DNA from: Sepiola atlantica
Taxonomy: Eukaryota > Mollusca > Cephalopoda > Sepiida > Sepiolidae
NCBI GenBank assembly: GCA_963556195.1
Contig: OY744523.1
Coordinates: forward strand, 77,449,445 to 77,513,444
Length of the DNA: 64,000 bases
Direction: 5' to 3'
In this document: positions 43,640 to 55,999 of the stretch, in pieces
Numbering within the stretch: the stretch's first letter is position 1
Layout: every line of letters begins with the position of its first letter
Program-made: the position numbers and the translations under genes
Notes under the pieces: model-generated
Seen by the model: the letters and a program-made list of their open reading frames with translations, nothing else
Told to the model about the DNA's origin: nothing
Databases searched by the model: none

Positions 43640-44853
43640 TCATAGATATTCTTTTCCAATCTTCTCTTTTATTTCTGTATATTTGATTGTGTCTGCTTCC
43701 AGAACTCCCCGGTATTTGTAGCTATCTTGTTCTCCTAGCGCCCTCATCTCCTCTTGGTTGGGGAGTTCTATACCTTCTGTCGTCTCCAGTTTTCCTTTTT
43801 TGATCTCTAGCAGTGCACATTTTTCTATTCCAAACTCCATTTGGATATCCTGGCTGAATATCCTGGTTGTGTTTATCAGCTTTTCCAGTTCTTTTTTGTT
43901 TTTTGCAAACAGTTTAAGGTCATCCATGTACATCAGGTGGTTTATTCTTTGTTCTGTATCCGTAAACCTGTATCCGGCATCACACTTTCTGAGTATGTAG
44001 TTGAGTGGCATCATGGCTATTATAAACAGTAGTGGTGATAGAGAGTCTCCTTGAAAAATGCCTCTCTGTATTTTTATCTCGGATAGGTATTGTCCTCCGG
44101 CTGTCAGTTTTAGTCTCCATGTTTCCATCGCTTTCTGGATGAGATTAATAATCCTGTCTGGTATCTTGTATATCTTTAAGCATTCAATTATCCATGTTTG
44201 GGGGATTCTGTCGTAGGCTTTCTTGTAGTCAATCCATGCCATGGTTATGTTCTTTTGTCTGCTCTTCACCTCCTTCAGGGTCTTTTGATCAATGTATAAT
44301 AGATCATGTGCCCCTCTTTGTCCTTTCTGGCATCCTTTTTGTTCCTCGGGGAGCAGTCCACGATTGTCCAGGGATTGGTAGATTTGTTCTCTCAGTTGTG
44401 CTGTGAGAATTTTCCACATTATTGGTAGACATGTTATCGGTCTGTAGTTGCTGGGGGTCGTTCCCTTTTTGGTGTCTTTTTGTATTAGTGTTGTTCTTCC
44501 TTCCGTCATCCATTCTGGTACGTCTGTTTTGCGGATACATCCGCTGAGTTTCTGCGCTATTTTTTTTAGGGTTTTCTTGATCGTTTCTTTGTTGATTTCT
44601 GTTTCGGTTCCTTCTTCGATTTCCTGCAGTTCATCTCTCATGTTTTTCAACCATTGGGCATTCTTGTTGTGCTTTTTTGGTTCTTCCCATATCTTGCTCC
44701 AGAATTGTTTTGTTTCTGTTGGGTTCGGTTGCTCTGTTGTTGTTTTTTCTCCATTTACGTTTTTGTAGAACTGGCTTTCATTGTTTTCAAAGGTCCTGTT
44801 CTGTTTGCTCTGTTCTGATTTGTACCTGTATTGTCTCAGTCTTCCTTCTATTG

Positions 44854-44865
<12 letters not shown>
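43640..44865 (-). CDS. RLE-type LINE ORF, reverse transcriptase part
   Basis: Open from about 44865 (no start codon; first in-frame ATG 44650) to a TGA at 43640-43642. Residues after the first Met: SGCIRKTDVPEWMTEGRTTL and SNYRPITCLPIMWKILTA (RT finger, motif 1), GLLPEEQKGCQKG, MAWIDYKKAYDRIPQTWI (motif A), IQRGIFQGDSLSPLLFIIAM (motif B), INHLMYMDDLKLFAKNKKEL (motif C, YMDD), then GIEKCALLEI and YKYRGVLEAD (thumb side). All catalytic Asp residues are present. The N-terminal zinc-finger/Myb region usual in such LINEs is absent by truncation. The terminating TGA occurs in a context (EYL*RTRK) that looks like a CGA-to-TGA change. Confidence 0.85.

Positions 44866-44915
<50 letters not shown>
44856..44915. 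repeat. (ATT)n microsatellite
   Basis: About 19 ATT units at the 5' junction of the RLE-type LINE. Confidence 0.95.
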
Positions 44916-44919
44916 TATA

Positions 44920-45510
44920 TTGTATTGAACACTATCGAAATAAATACTGGAAAATACTCCCAAGATAGGGATTAATATAATTTGTAACGTATCATAAATA
45001 TATAAAAAATGACTGGAAATCATAGCTTTTATTCAATAAATATATGAATAGTTACTGGAAAATGTATGCAAATAGAGCTTTAATTAATCTATATGACGTT
45101 TCCATATAAGTTTACTTTCTTCAAAAAAAAACAATTCTTGGTGATAATTTATAGAACATATTTGCAGTACAAATAGGATGAACATAGAGGAAAGAAAAAG
45201 AGAGAAATATTGGATGAGAGAGGGAGAGAAAACGCTTCTGCAGAATGAATAGAGGGGAAATGAGTGATAAATCTGAGTTTTTTAAGGGTCAGGATGTAAA
45301 ATGTATGTGTGTATATGTAAGATAATGAAGAGGGGCAAAAATGAATCGTGGACGAGTCCATTGTGGGTGGGACGTCGAAAAAGAAAAAAATCGACTTGAT
45401 AACTGTTAAAAAGGAGAAGGTTCCACAGTGCAAGCGAGATTTGGAAGGTGGCGGTTTCAGAAATGCAAAGAGCTGGAGCGCTTGGTGATTGGAGTATCGA
45501 TGTACCGGAA
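44920..45510. other. Noncoding DNA
   Basis: Nothing recognised. The minus ORF 45149-45433 has no motif. Confidence 0.5.
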
Positions 45511-45514
45511 GAAT

Positions 45515-45840
45515 GGGGAGTTTACCGATGTTTATGGCACCGATGAAGTTTTATTAGCTATGGTACCCAAGCCCGTCTTGCTGTTAGTCTTTCGTGTCCG
45601 CTGACTAAAAATGTGACTGATAAGCAAGTTGATACAGTGAAGGAATCCCCTGACTTGTATTTCATCAAACAGACAATTGGAAGTGCTTGTGGAACAATTG
45701 CTTCAGTTCACGCTCGGATAGACCATGCAGAGAAAATTTCTTTCCAATCGGATGTATATATGAACGAGTTTCTAACAGAAACCAAGTCTGTGACCTCAGC
45801 AAGAAACAAACTTTCAATGAGACAAAAGTATGTCAAAAGA
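45515..45840 (+). pseudogene. Processed pseudogene of a UCH-type deubiquitinase (UCHL1/UCHL3-like)
   Basis: Plus strand: NGEFTDVYGTDEVLLAMVPK (from about 45512), a frameshift within about 45570-45580, LTKNVTDK, then DLYFIKQTIGSACGTIASVH (45652-45711), FQSDVYMNEFLTETKSV. This matches the N-terminal half of peptidase C12 enzymes, which hydrolyse ubiquitin C-terminal adducts. The oxyanion Gln and nucleophile Cys (TGT 45688-45690) are kept, six residues apart as in the family. The His and Asp of the triad are missing because homology stops near 45830. Continuity across what are usually several exons plus the frameshift indicate a dead retrocopy. A partial host exon is less likely. Confidence 0.7.
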
Positions 45841-45849
45841 CTTTATTTA

Positions 45850-48800
45850 TATGTGTGTGTGTGTAGCCGGCGTAAACCATCCATCCGATGATGGGAAATA
45901 AAGAAAACCAAAGTTTTCCATATACATTTTGTTCTTTGTCATTCTTGTTAGATCTTACCTGGTATTCTGAAAGAACGAGTAATGCAACATATATATAATA
46001 TATTGTAAGAACGTGTATATGTGTGGCTAATTGGATGTATATGCAATATACACTTTTATTTGAAAGTCTCGTATGTTTGTGAAGATTTATCTGTACATGA
46101 GTCTCACATTAAAAAAATAAGGGGAGACAAGTGTATTTACTTTTGTAGACAAAAAAACTGTAGTTTTATGTTAGTATAAGTGTCTGGATAGGCGCTTGTA
46201 TTTCTTATACTAATATGTATTCCTACATAAAAGATTATGTACACATATTAATCTCTGATCAGGTTGATCAATGTTTATTCAAGCTACAGATCCCGGATTT
46301 AGTTTTTGAAATTGGATTTCTTAAGCTTTCTTGTGGCCCCAGATTGACTTTTGTCAATAAAACTCAGAAAAGAAAAGGAAAATAGCAAAAAGTCACACTG
46401 ATCTTTCCTTCTAATCAACAGAGAAGAAAACTTTGTTATAAATTCCAAAATAAAAATATCAACAAAATTAGGTTTTTCTTTTTCTTTTTCTTTTTTTGTT
46501 CGTCAGGAAAGATTTACATTCGATGAGAGTTTGGGCATTTATTTAAAACATGAAATGTACAATATACAAAATTATGATTGTCAAATTTATTTATATTCTA
46601 ATTAACTTCGTGAAAGGTTCATATGAAATGTCCAACTTGCTATTAAAACATGCTATTCCTCTATTTTCCTCCATTCTACTTAGTAGCTGAACAAAGAAAG
46701 TTCCTTTTAACCTATATTAGGGTTAGGATTAGGTTATCTGTTAGTGTGCTATCTTTATGACCACCGCGGTAAAGTTAGAGTTAGGGTTAGTGAGGAGGTA
46801 ATTGAATCACTTTGTAGGGTTACGTGATCTGTGAGTGCGCTCTCTTTATGACTATCGTGGTAAAGTTCTTGGAAATTATGAAGCAAACAACAACCCAGCC
46901 AGGTTGTTTCATAAAATTAATGAATTAATATTATAAATAGTTTATAGCGTTTGTGGTTATCAATTAAGTTATGTAATTCAACCATTTAAACACATGGAGT
47001 TCATATACATTTTCTAAGATGAACGCAAAAGAATATCCAACGCTAGTTATAATTGATAACTAAGTATTTCTATTGCCAAAACGATGGTTATGGAAAACAA
47101 AGTCAATCCTGTCTTTGTTATCGATTTATAATCTCTGACTAATAAATGATTCTTTCTGTATGTCCAAAGTACACAGACATGAAAGAAGTAAATAGACACT
47201 CCATAAAATAATTCATACATGTTTAAAGTTTCTGCTTCCCTTGTCGGCTGCCAGCACTCGGAGCCGCACAAAGCAGCAGGAAAAGATTGAAACATTAATA
47301 TTGTATGCTACTTGACATATTTATGTGTTTCAGATGCCAATATACCTATCATGTATCACCATTTAAGTATGACACGTGCCAAAGAAGCATTAGAATTCTC
47401 AGAGTTTCAGAGGAGACATATGATAGGTTAATCTGAAAATGGACTTAATCACCATGAAATCCTCGCAAACTTCAGAATTCCACTTTCCCCTGTAAACATA
47501 ATGATTGTCCAATTCATTAGAAAGGGAAAATAATTAATAGTATCTTGCCTAGGTCGATCAGGACTCTCTAACAACAGTGTTAATTGTTAATGATAATAAG
47601 GGTGTCTATTTACTTATTTCATGTCTGTGTATACTTATATCAGAAGACCTAAAAAAGTGGTTAAATTGTAACACGAAAAGGGGCAAGAAAGGTTAGATAG
47701 ATGAGAGTTAAATAACAGCAGATAGTGAAGTCATCATTTCTTCTGCACGGTGGCTGAAAAGGTTCAGCTAGGGACAAGCTGCACTTTTCAGTGCAGAATG
47801 CACCTCTATTATTGTGAATTGCAAGAAAAGAGAGAGGTCACAGAAGGACAGAGGTCACGGAAGGACAGAGGTCAAGAAAACGAGAATGAACAGCAGTTTG
47901 ACAAATAAAGGAAAAACAACTTTGGAGTACAATAAAGCAAAGATTGTTCACCATTTCTAAAGCAAGCAAAGAGTTGTTGTTTTTTTATCTTTAAATAAAA
48001 AACACCTTACATGAAAGAATTACCGAAAAGGATAAAAGTCAAGTGACATGCTATTTAATTAGTTAGAAATATTAACAGAAGCAGTATAGTTGAAATAATA
48101 TGTTAAACTTTGAAAAGGGAAAAAATTATCTCACTAAATTGTTTATAGAAGAATTATTGTCATTTAGAAAAGACTAGCTGGAAGACCGGAAGTTGCTTGA
48201 GATTTAATAAGGAACACTATATCATTTTTTCACTACACCATATTACTTTTATTTTTTTTTTACTGCCATCCGTTTCACCCCCTAATATAATGGCAAGAAT
48301 CTGCAATTTTGGTAAATTCTTTGCATTAGTGTTTCGATACATATAGTTTATATTTAATTAAAATCAGATATACATATTTTAAGTTTTAAGGGGGTACTTC
48401 CACCTCACCATAACTCCTTTAGAGGACGCACATACATATTCAATACATTGAGAGACCACTTCCATTATCTTCCCCGGAGAATTTATACATATGATTTAAA
48501 TTTCATCAAAATTGCATATATTTCAAGCTTACGGTGGGTTTTTGTCTCTATACCTCCCTTACCGGGGAGGGACCTTAGAGATTTACGACTATAGCATTGT
48601 CTTCCCCGGAAATTTAAAACATAAATAGACTTTTGGTTTTGATGTAGATTTTCTAACCTGTTTTACTATAGGGAACACACACACATTGACATTTATACGC
48701 ATTATAATAGAATGTAAGAAAAATAAAATTGTACTTATTTGCAAATAATAGCACTCAGTGTCTTGATTTTTACTGATTTGAATATTCTGGATTCAAGATT

Positions 48801-48850
48801 TTTGGATAAACTAGTTTATTTACCATGTCTTTTTTCACTAGAGTAAGATA
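45850..48850. other. Mostly noncoding DNA
   Basis: At 46712-46860 a roughly 105-bp phrase is duplicated ('agggttaggattaggttatc' / 'agggttacgtgatctg', each followed by 'ctctttatgac.a.cg.ggtaaagtt'). At 47830-47880 an 18-bp unit GGTCACAGAAGGACAGA occurs about three times. No gene recognised; the minus ORF 47047-47295 has a GSECW word reminiscent of RTE LINE tails but nothing else. Confidence 0.5.
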
Positions 48851-48855
48851 ACAAT

Positions 48856-50418
48856 TTAATGAACACAAACATTAGCATCAAAGTTAGATACTTCTTAAAT
48901 GAAAGTTAACATAAGCATCAGAGTTAGGTACCTATTAAATGAAAACAAGCATTAGCATCAGTGTTTGGTACTTCTTAAATAAAAACCAACATTAGTATAA
49001 GAGTTAGATAGCTCTTAAATTAAAATCAACATAAAAATATCAGTCAGGTACAACTAAAATTAAGACCAATATTAGTATCAGATTTAAGTACCTCTAAAAA
49101 GAAAATCAACATTAGCATTAGAATTAGGTACCACTTAAATAAAAAAAACATTAATATCAGAGTTAGATACCGCAAATGAAAATCAACACTAGTATGAGAG
49201 TTACGTACCTCTGAAATGAAAACCAACATTAGTACAAGAGTTAGGTACCTCTTAAATGAAAATAGAAAAATTAGTATTAGTGTTAGATACTGCAAATGAA
49301 AACAAACATTAGTATAAGAATTAGTTACTTCTTAAACGAAAAACCAACATTAATATCAGAGTTAGGTACTTCTTGAATGAAAACCAACATTAAAATTAAA
49401 TTAAGTATCTTTTAAATCAAAACCAACATTAGTATCAGAGTGAGATACCTCTTAAATGAAAACAAACATAAGCATCAGAGTTAGATACCCTTTAAATGAT
49501 AACCAACATCAGGCTAAGAGTTAGGTTTCTATTGAATGTAAACCAATATTAGCATCAAAATTAGGTACATCTTAAATGAAAACCAACATTACCATCAGAG
49601 TTAGATAACTCTTAGATGAAAAGAAACATTAGCATCAGAGTTAGGTACCTCTTAAATTAAAACCAACATAAGCATAAATGTTAAGTACCTCTTAAAAAAC
49701 AACAACATTAGTATCAGAGTTAGATACCCCTTAAATGATAACCAACATCAGGATAAGAGTTAGGTACCTTTTAAATAAAATCAAACATTAGCAGCAGAGT
49801 CAGGTATCTCTTAAATGCAATATTAGCATAAGAGTTAGCTACCTATTAAATTAGGATCAAGTTCAGGTACTCTTTAAATTAAAACCAACATTAGCATCAG
49901 AGTTAGATGACTTTTAAGTGAAACCAAACATTAACATCAGAGTGAGATACATTTTAAATTAAAACAAATTATAACATAAGAGTCAGATACCTCTTAAAAT
50001 AAAACCAACATTAGTATCAAACTTAGGTATCCTTTAAATGATAAACAACATTAGGATAAGAGCTAGGTACCTTTTAAATGAACATAAACATTAGCATCAG
50101 AGTTAGGTAGCTCTTAAATGAAAACCAACATAAGCATTAGCATTAAATACCTCAAATGGAAACCAACATTAGCATCAAAATTAGGTTCCTCTTAAATGAA
50201 AACCAACATTAGTATCGGAATTAGGTACCTCTTAAATGAAAACCAACATTAGTATCGGAATTAGGTCCTCTTAAATGAAAACCAACATTAGCATCAGAGT
50301 TAAATACCTTAAATGAAAACCAACATTTGGGTAAGAGTTAGGTTCCTCTTAAATGCAAACCAACATCAGCATCAGAATAAGGTTCCCTTAAATGAAAACC
50401 AACCTTTGTCATCAGAGT
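48856..50418. repeat. 40-bp satellite array (about 39 units)
   Basis: Unit GTTAGGTACCTCTTAAATGA followed by AAACCAACATTAGCATCAGA, moderately diverged with single-base indels. Interrupted after 50418; isolated units recur at 51003-51026 and 53655-53775. Confidence 0.95.
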
Positions 50419-50419
50419 T

Positions 50420-51002
50420 AAAGATGGTGGTTATTTCTGGCCCTGAAAGAAAGTTCAGTTCATGCACGAAATAAAATAGGAGTCGTACTCGAAATGCTGA
50501 AAGTAAATAAGGACGACAGCTTTCGACGGAAAGAAACAACCACAGCATATTTATGAAACAATTTTTCTCATGCAAATAATAATATATGATATACAAAACA
50601 ATGGATGCAAATAGTAGAAGGTAAATAGATGAAATAGGGATTTGTGAACTTATGCTTTTGAAGAAGACGTTTCCTTTTAACAACACGTGTGCCATGCTTT
50701 GGGCCACCGTGTGTAGTAGTAGTAGTAGTAGTAGTAGTTTGCTCTTTTGTCGTAGGAGATACGCTTTGTGACAGGTATCTTGAGATTGTGTCATAAGGCA
50801 GTTAACCATTAACCGACGTTGAGCATAGTAGTGTTATGAAAAAGGAGGAAGAGCCCCAATCATTTGAGTGTTCATAGGCTAGCTCACATGACCCCAAAGT
50901 AGAGATTAGGTCTACCTTTCGGCCAATCTACTTAATCCTTAAAGGGACAAACAACCACAACCACATTTGTCAATCTACGCATGTCTTATAAATTCAAATA
51001 GT
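50420..51002. other. Unclassified insertion-like segment in the 40-bp satellite
   Basis: Non-satellite sequence between satellite parts. Contains a (TAG)9 run at 50713-50738. The minus ORF across it (50372-50809, 145 residues) is hydrophobic with a Leu run from that microsatellite and is probably spurious. No TIR or Pol III box identified. Confidence 0.5.
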
Positions 51003-51026
51003 AGCTCTTTAATGAAAACCAACATT

Positions 51027-53650
51027 TTTTTCTTTTAAATCAATTTAACCCGAACAAGGCACACTGCCACTTAGACGTAAGTGAATTAGGGGCCAGATTC
51101 ATAGGGGCATCTAAAGTAGGGACTTGTGCGGCCAGATGCTTGTTCACATTGCATTTAAATTCTGCATGTTTGTACAGTCGGGAAAAAGTGGTTCAGGGAG
51201 GGAATTACAAAGGTAAGCGGCCCTAGGAAAAAGCTATTAGAGAAGAAAGTCTTCTGACATCTGGGGACTTCTACAGTAAAGGGGTAGGATGTTGCTGCTT
51301 GTCAGATTGGTCGGGGGTATTTACGTTGAGGAGGCACAAGTGCAGCAAGTTCATGAGCGCGCATACTGTTGAGGTACTTCTAAAACAACCACAGGTATGC
51401 AACATTGCACTGATGGGACAGGGACTGGAGCTTGGTAGACAGTGTGGGACCAATTACGTCATAGGCTCTTTTTTGGTCCCTGCTTAAGAGGAAGAGACAA
51501 GTGGTTGGTGCACCAGCCAGATATGGCAACAATACTTCATACATGGGCGAATGTTGGCTTTGTAGAGATATAGGGTACTGGTAGGTGTGATAAGTTTTCT
51601 AGATCGGTAGAGGGAGCCCACCTTCCTTGCAGTAGACTTAGCAGCATTTTCAGGGTATTTATTCAAATGCATGTTACATGTGAATTTTAGGCTGACAAGT
51701 TTGAATGTTGGACTCTTGCGATGGGTACTATCAGCCATAGCAACCGGTGGTTGGAAAGATTTCTTATAATTGTTAAAGAAAAGGAGCTTTGTCTTGGTAG
51801 CATTAAATGTAACCATCCATTTATGGCCCCATTGGAATACAGACTAGAGATCATTTTCTAACGATTCAGCCATTGCCTTGAATATGTGGGCATTCGATTT
51901 GCCCTCTTGTCAAAAAGGGAGCATGGTGTCATCAGCAAATAAACCCATCTCAGACGCGATTGTATCAGGGAGGTCGTTTTGAACAATCAGGAATAATAAA
52001 GGTCCAAGGATCGATCCCCTTGAGTACACCTGCATTAATGTGATGTTGTTTAGATGTACACCCGTTGAGAACGACCTCGATCTTCCTGTTAGCTAAGAAA
52101 GATCTGATTCTATGAAATATTCCTCCAGTAATACCGTACGAATTTATTTTCTTGAAAATACCTTCATGCTAGATATTGTCAAAGGTTTTAGATATATCAA
52201 ACGCTACAGCTCTCGCTTCACCTGCCTTATCATGTGTATGATATATGTGTTCAGAGATGACGGTTCGGATATATGCGGGATTACCTAAATCCATACTGCT
52301 AATAAAAAAGAAGTTTAGCATTTTCTGAGGTGGTGAATTATTGCAAGATTGATTAATGATTCAAAGATTTTAGCGAAGAGCAGGAGGAGACTTATGAAGT
52401 GATGATTTTGTGGGTCAGTTCTTTCATCAGAGTTCTTGAAAACTGGTATGACAGAGACACTTTTCCAGCTATCAGTGAAGCAAGATACGGCAAGTCATTT
52501 GTTATAAAGTTTGGAGAGAATGGGTGCTAGCTCAGCAGAGCATTTTTTTATTACTGTAGCAGGAATAAGATCAGATCCACATGCTATATTTTATAATATA
52601 CTGGACATGACAAGGAGTGATGATCAGATCATCAAGTGTGGTTTCCGTCTATAGTGGGACATTTTGGAGATGTTAGAGTTTGCAAAGTCTAAGGTGGTAT
52701 TTAAGGCGAATAATTGGGCAAGAATTTCAGCCTCATGTGTTGCCGTGCAAGCAACATCATGGTGGTTGGATAGTGGGGGAATTGTTGATTGATCGTTGTT
52801 CACTACACTATTGTAGATTTTCCAGAAATCGCAGGTTCCTAATTTCTGCAACTCAATGCATTTTCTAGTCTAAGCTGTGGCTATTACATTCTTACAATGG
52901 TTACTTGATGGTATATAATCTTTTGTCTATTTGTAGCTGACTTATGCTGGTTGAGTCAGCGGAATGCTTGCTGCCTATGCGCAATAGAAGCTGCTCAGGT
53001 CAACGTGAACCATTGGGGAGAGTAGGGGCTTACTATAGAATTTCCCACTGGGGGGGGGGGGAGCAAACGCTTCTATGCCTGCTTTGACTCATTCTGTTAT
53101 CTCATTTCTACACTTTTCAGCCGGAAAGAAAACGTTTTACTCCATGGGGTTTCTCTGATAAAATCTTTGAGGGATTCCAATCAGCCTGTTGGTAATATCT
53201 CGTTGTTTTAAGTAACAGTGCTTTAGTTTGGGGTCGGAGTTTAAGGTGATATCAACCATTATAACACTTTGACCTTTTGGCTAGGAACAAAGTGTAGTAT
53301 CTGTTCTGATGCTACACTTGGTCTATTCTGTTCTCGGTCAGTGAAGGAGAAATCCTTTGAGACTGAGGCAATTTTTATTTTTGTTCCAATCCAGAGTGCC
53401 TCTTTTGGGAAGCTGGACTTTTCCACATTAAAAACTGACCTTGTGTCTAACGTTGCCCTGGTGGAGAGGCAAGTAAATACGAGCAATGTGGTCAAGAATA
53501 GGTCGAGAACTGAGGCGTGCTGATCTTCACGATTTGGGAAGCAAGTCTGGAAAGTGACTGTTTACGAAAGGGAATGTGCAATAGAGGAACATGCGTGCTG
53601 TTACCAGCTGCATTTGTGTAGCTTGAAAAACCAAACCAATCTCTGTGGTG
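51027..53650 (-). mobile_element. Jockey-type LINE J1, copy a (decayed, nearly to 3' end)
   Basis: Minus strand, from the 5' side: endonuclease remnant (53640-53500 and 53250-53000), a fragment DFWKIYNSVVNN..STIPPLSNH (52820-52770), RT pieces near 52200-51940 ([25 protein letters not shown]), VTFNATKTKLL (51816 on), LVSLKFTCNM, GSLYRSRKLITP, LYLYKANIRPCMKYCCHIW (to 51505), and a C-terminal tail MRAHELAALVPPQR (about 51370-51320) with 3' UTR to an oligo-T (A-tail) at 51026-51034. Many stops and frameshifts. Satellite units abut both ends, so the LINE sits in the 40-bp array. Confidence 0.8.
53266..53494 (+). mobile_element. U2-headed SINE inserted in LINE J1a
   Basis: Starts GACCTTTTGGCTAGGAACAA then AGTGTAGTATCTGTTCTG (U2 nt about 12-45), followed by 'tgttctcggtcagtgaagga', 'gactgaggcaatttttattt', 'gttccaatccagagtgcctc', 'aaaaactgaccttgtgtcta' and an end AGGCAAGTAAATACGAGCAA. 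Flanks are LINE J1 endonuclease sequence ('gtgatatcaaccattataac' left, 'tggtcaagaataggtcgaga' right), matching 58649-58670 and 58731-58755 of copy b. About 70 bp of LINE between these is missing. Confidence 0.75.
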
Positions 53651-53654
53651 GGCA

Positions 53655-53775
53655 TTACACCAGTGTTAGATTGATCTTTAATGAAAGACAACTTTTGCCA
53701 CAGAGTTAAGTTGCTCTTTAATAAAAACCAATATTTGCAACAATGTTATCACTATAATATGGCGTTTTACTTAAA
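53655..53775. repeat. Right remnant of 40-bp satellite
   Basis: Diverged units 'cagagttaagttgctcttta', 'ataaaaaccaatatttgcaa' resume beyond the LINE 5' end. Confidence 0.65.
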
Positions 53776-53779
53776 CTAA

Positions 53780-55995
53780 TATTTACACAAGTGTTGAGTA
53801 GCTGATAAACTGCGAATTGAACTGCTTCGTTAATGTACTTTGGGGACAATCAACATTCTTATATGATGGAGAAAAATATCTGCCATTGACTAATATTATT
53901 AATTTAATAAATTTATGATAAGCTTCGTATATTTTAAATCTTTGTAAAAAATGTGCTTAATTTTCTGCTATGGTGAGGAATTTACAGAGAAATAGCAAGT
54001 AATTATAGTCAGGAAAAAATAATTTGACACAACTTTGGTATTTTAAGTATAAACTGATGTTTCTTTGGAAGGATTCCAAGCTTCAACATACTTAATTGAT
54101 GATAAAATTTATAAAAGATATGGAACTGGAACTGAAATTTACATAACCAAAAAGAATGCCGAATATATTTAGAAAACATAACTGAATTTAATTAATTACA
54201 TGCTGTAGCTGAAATTTAATTTTCAAAAATATTGTTGCTTCTTTTTATTGGTCATTTTTAAGCCTAATAATGTCTATTCTCTTCGGAAAATTTAAGTGAT
54301 TTCAGATTCTTATTGATTTTGTATTTTAAAGCATCAGAAACTAATAGCTGTTATCATTTGGACTTCATTGATGTCACGATCCTTAAAAAAACAGAAAAGT
54401 TCATTGGATATATGGTTAAATATTATTTCATTTCATTTCCTGGATTTGTATATAGAGCCTTTGTAATTTTGAGACTAAGTTTAAGTCTACAAATACTTAT
54501 ATCAGCTATTTAATCTGAAACACAAGCTGTAGCTGTTATATAATGTTAGCAAAAATGCAGAGACATCAAAGACAGTTTTCAATTGAGTCGTTAGAATGAA
54601 ATGAAAAATTAATAAGTAAAATATAAAACATACATTGCATAAGAATAGGTTATTTTTTCTTATAACATCAGTATAATGGGATTCAGAATGAATGCCTATT
54701 AGCGGTGAACATTATTTTATATTAGGTACACATAAATCAGTTGGTTATTTTAGCCTTTATTTATAGTACTATGTGAGATGCATTGAATTGTTTCTCTTGT
54801 GTTAATAGGTAAAATTATACTTTTATGAGAGACGGGTGTGTGCTGTTTGTGTGCTAACTACTTTTAGGCTATTCGAGATCCATACTTCAAATTTGGTAGA
54901 AATGATTCAACTCATATGCAGATTGTGATAAGGAGTCATATGTTATTTAATCTCATTAAATTGCACAAAATTAAACTGATTCGAAAACTTTGAGGAAATA
55001 TTGATCCTTTTAAGACCCTCTAATGGGGCCTTGATACGAGAAAATGAACACTTTTCTCAGCTCATAACTTTAGTCATTTAATCTAATTTAATTTAATTTT
55101 CACATTGGTTTTGTTTTTTTGCTATAACCTTGATAAGCGGTGACACATTAGTAAAGTTTTTAAAAAAGCAGTCTGTCGTAAATACAACATGTACTACGAC
55201 ACTCCTTTATGACATCCATATTCGTTTGTTGCCCCTTATCCGGATTAAGACAGTCAGCCATATTCGAAGATACCTTTGCGATTCTAACCCTACTTGTATT
55301 TTGCTGAATAAAGCTTGAATAAACTTATCTACAGAGTCTTCGTCTTTAGTCTTAATACAGTCGATGGTTTAGATTGATTTGAAATATTTTGAAGTATCTT
55401 GTGCATTTAAAAGGGATTTCTAACCTCTCAATGGCAGCTTAACTTTATTAAACCTAGAATTTCGAATGTGTAACCTGTATTTCCACACACTTTTTTCTCA
55501 TAGCAATCACTGTTTTGCTTTGAAGTATTTTTGAATTTGGTCTCTTAAATGTCCCATTATTATGAACCTGTCGTGGGAGGGGTATTCCAGCTTGTATTCT
55601 TATGTATTCGTTCGATGAAGCATTCAGAATTATAAAATCAGAGATTCCAATTCAATTACTGATTCCGATTCTGATCCAATAACGAAAGCGTTTGAAAGAA
55701 CACAACCACAACATAAAAGGTAATCACATGTGCAACTATAGACACAACTATTGCAAAAGTTCATTAAATGGCATCGATTTAAAGTCGTTTATATAGAAAT
55801 GTTATGATATTTGGAGCTTTTCTTATCGCAAACGTTTTCCTAAAAAGACTCACACTGATTCATGAGGTTAAAATATAAATATTCAAAAGTTATGTTTTAA
55901 AAAATCAACTAACAATTTGTTCATTTTTTGTATCTCATTGATAAGTTATAAAAAACAAAATACATTGGTAAACTTGTAGATAAATCAATTACCTT
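53780..55995. other. AT-rich noncoding DNA
   Basis: No repeat or gene recognised. ORFs 54313-54513 and 55130-55318 lack motifs. Confidence 0.5.
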
Positions 55996-55999
55996 TTGT

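Larger units (their letters stand above)
42057..44870 (-). mobile_element. RLE-type non-LTR retrotransposon (R4/Dong/R2-like group), 5'-truncated
   Basis: Minus orientation: 5' end at about 44865 against an (ATT)n tract, RT domain, nuclease domain, 3' UTR 42472-42057, then another (AAT)n tract. A single long frame is interrupted by one TGA. The endonuclease type (CCHC-like knuckle plus R-P-D..D restriction-like motif downstream of the RT) places it with R2/R4/NeSL-type LINEs rather than APE-type LINEs. Flanking AAT trinucleotides on both sides recall the TAA-repeat targeting described for Dong, which is inference here. Confidence 0.85.

Noticed and set aside
42940..44030. Plus-strand ORFs across the RLE-type LINE (for example 43059-43439)
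   Set aside because: Antisense shadows of the minus-strand RT/endonuclease frames.
46712..46800. TTAGGG-like words, possible interstitial telomere
   Set aside because: Only two or three imperfect units within a 105-bp duplication. Not a telomeric array.
47047..47295. GSECW word in a minus ORF, RTE-like
   Set aside because: Only one short word matches and no neighbouring motif follows.
50372..50809. 145-residue hydrophobic minus-strand ORF
   Set aside because: Its Leu run comes from a (TAG)n microsatellite, it overlaps satellite sequence at one end, and no family motif is visible.
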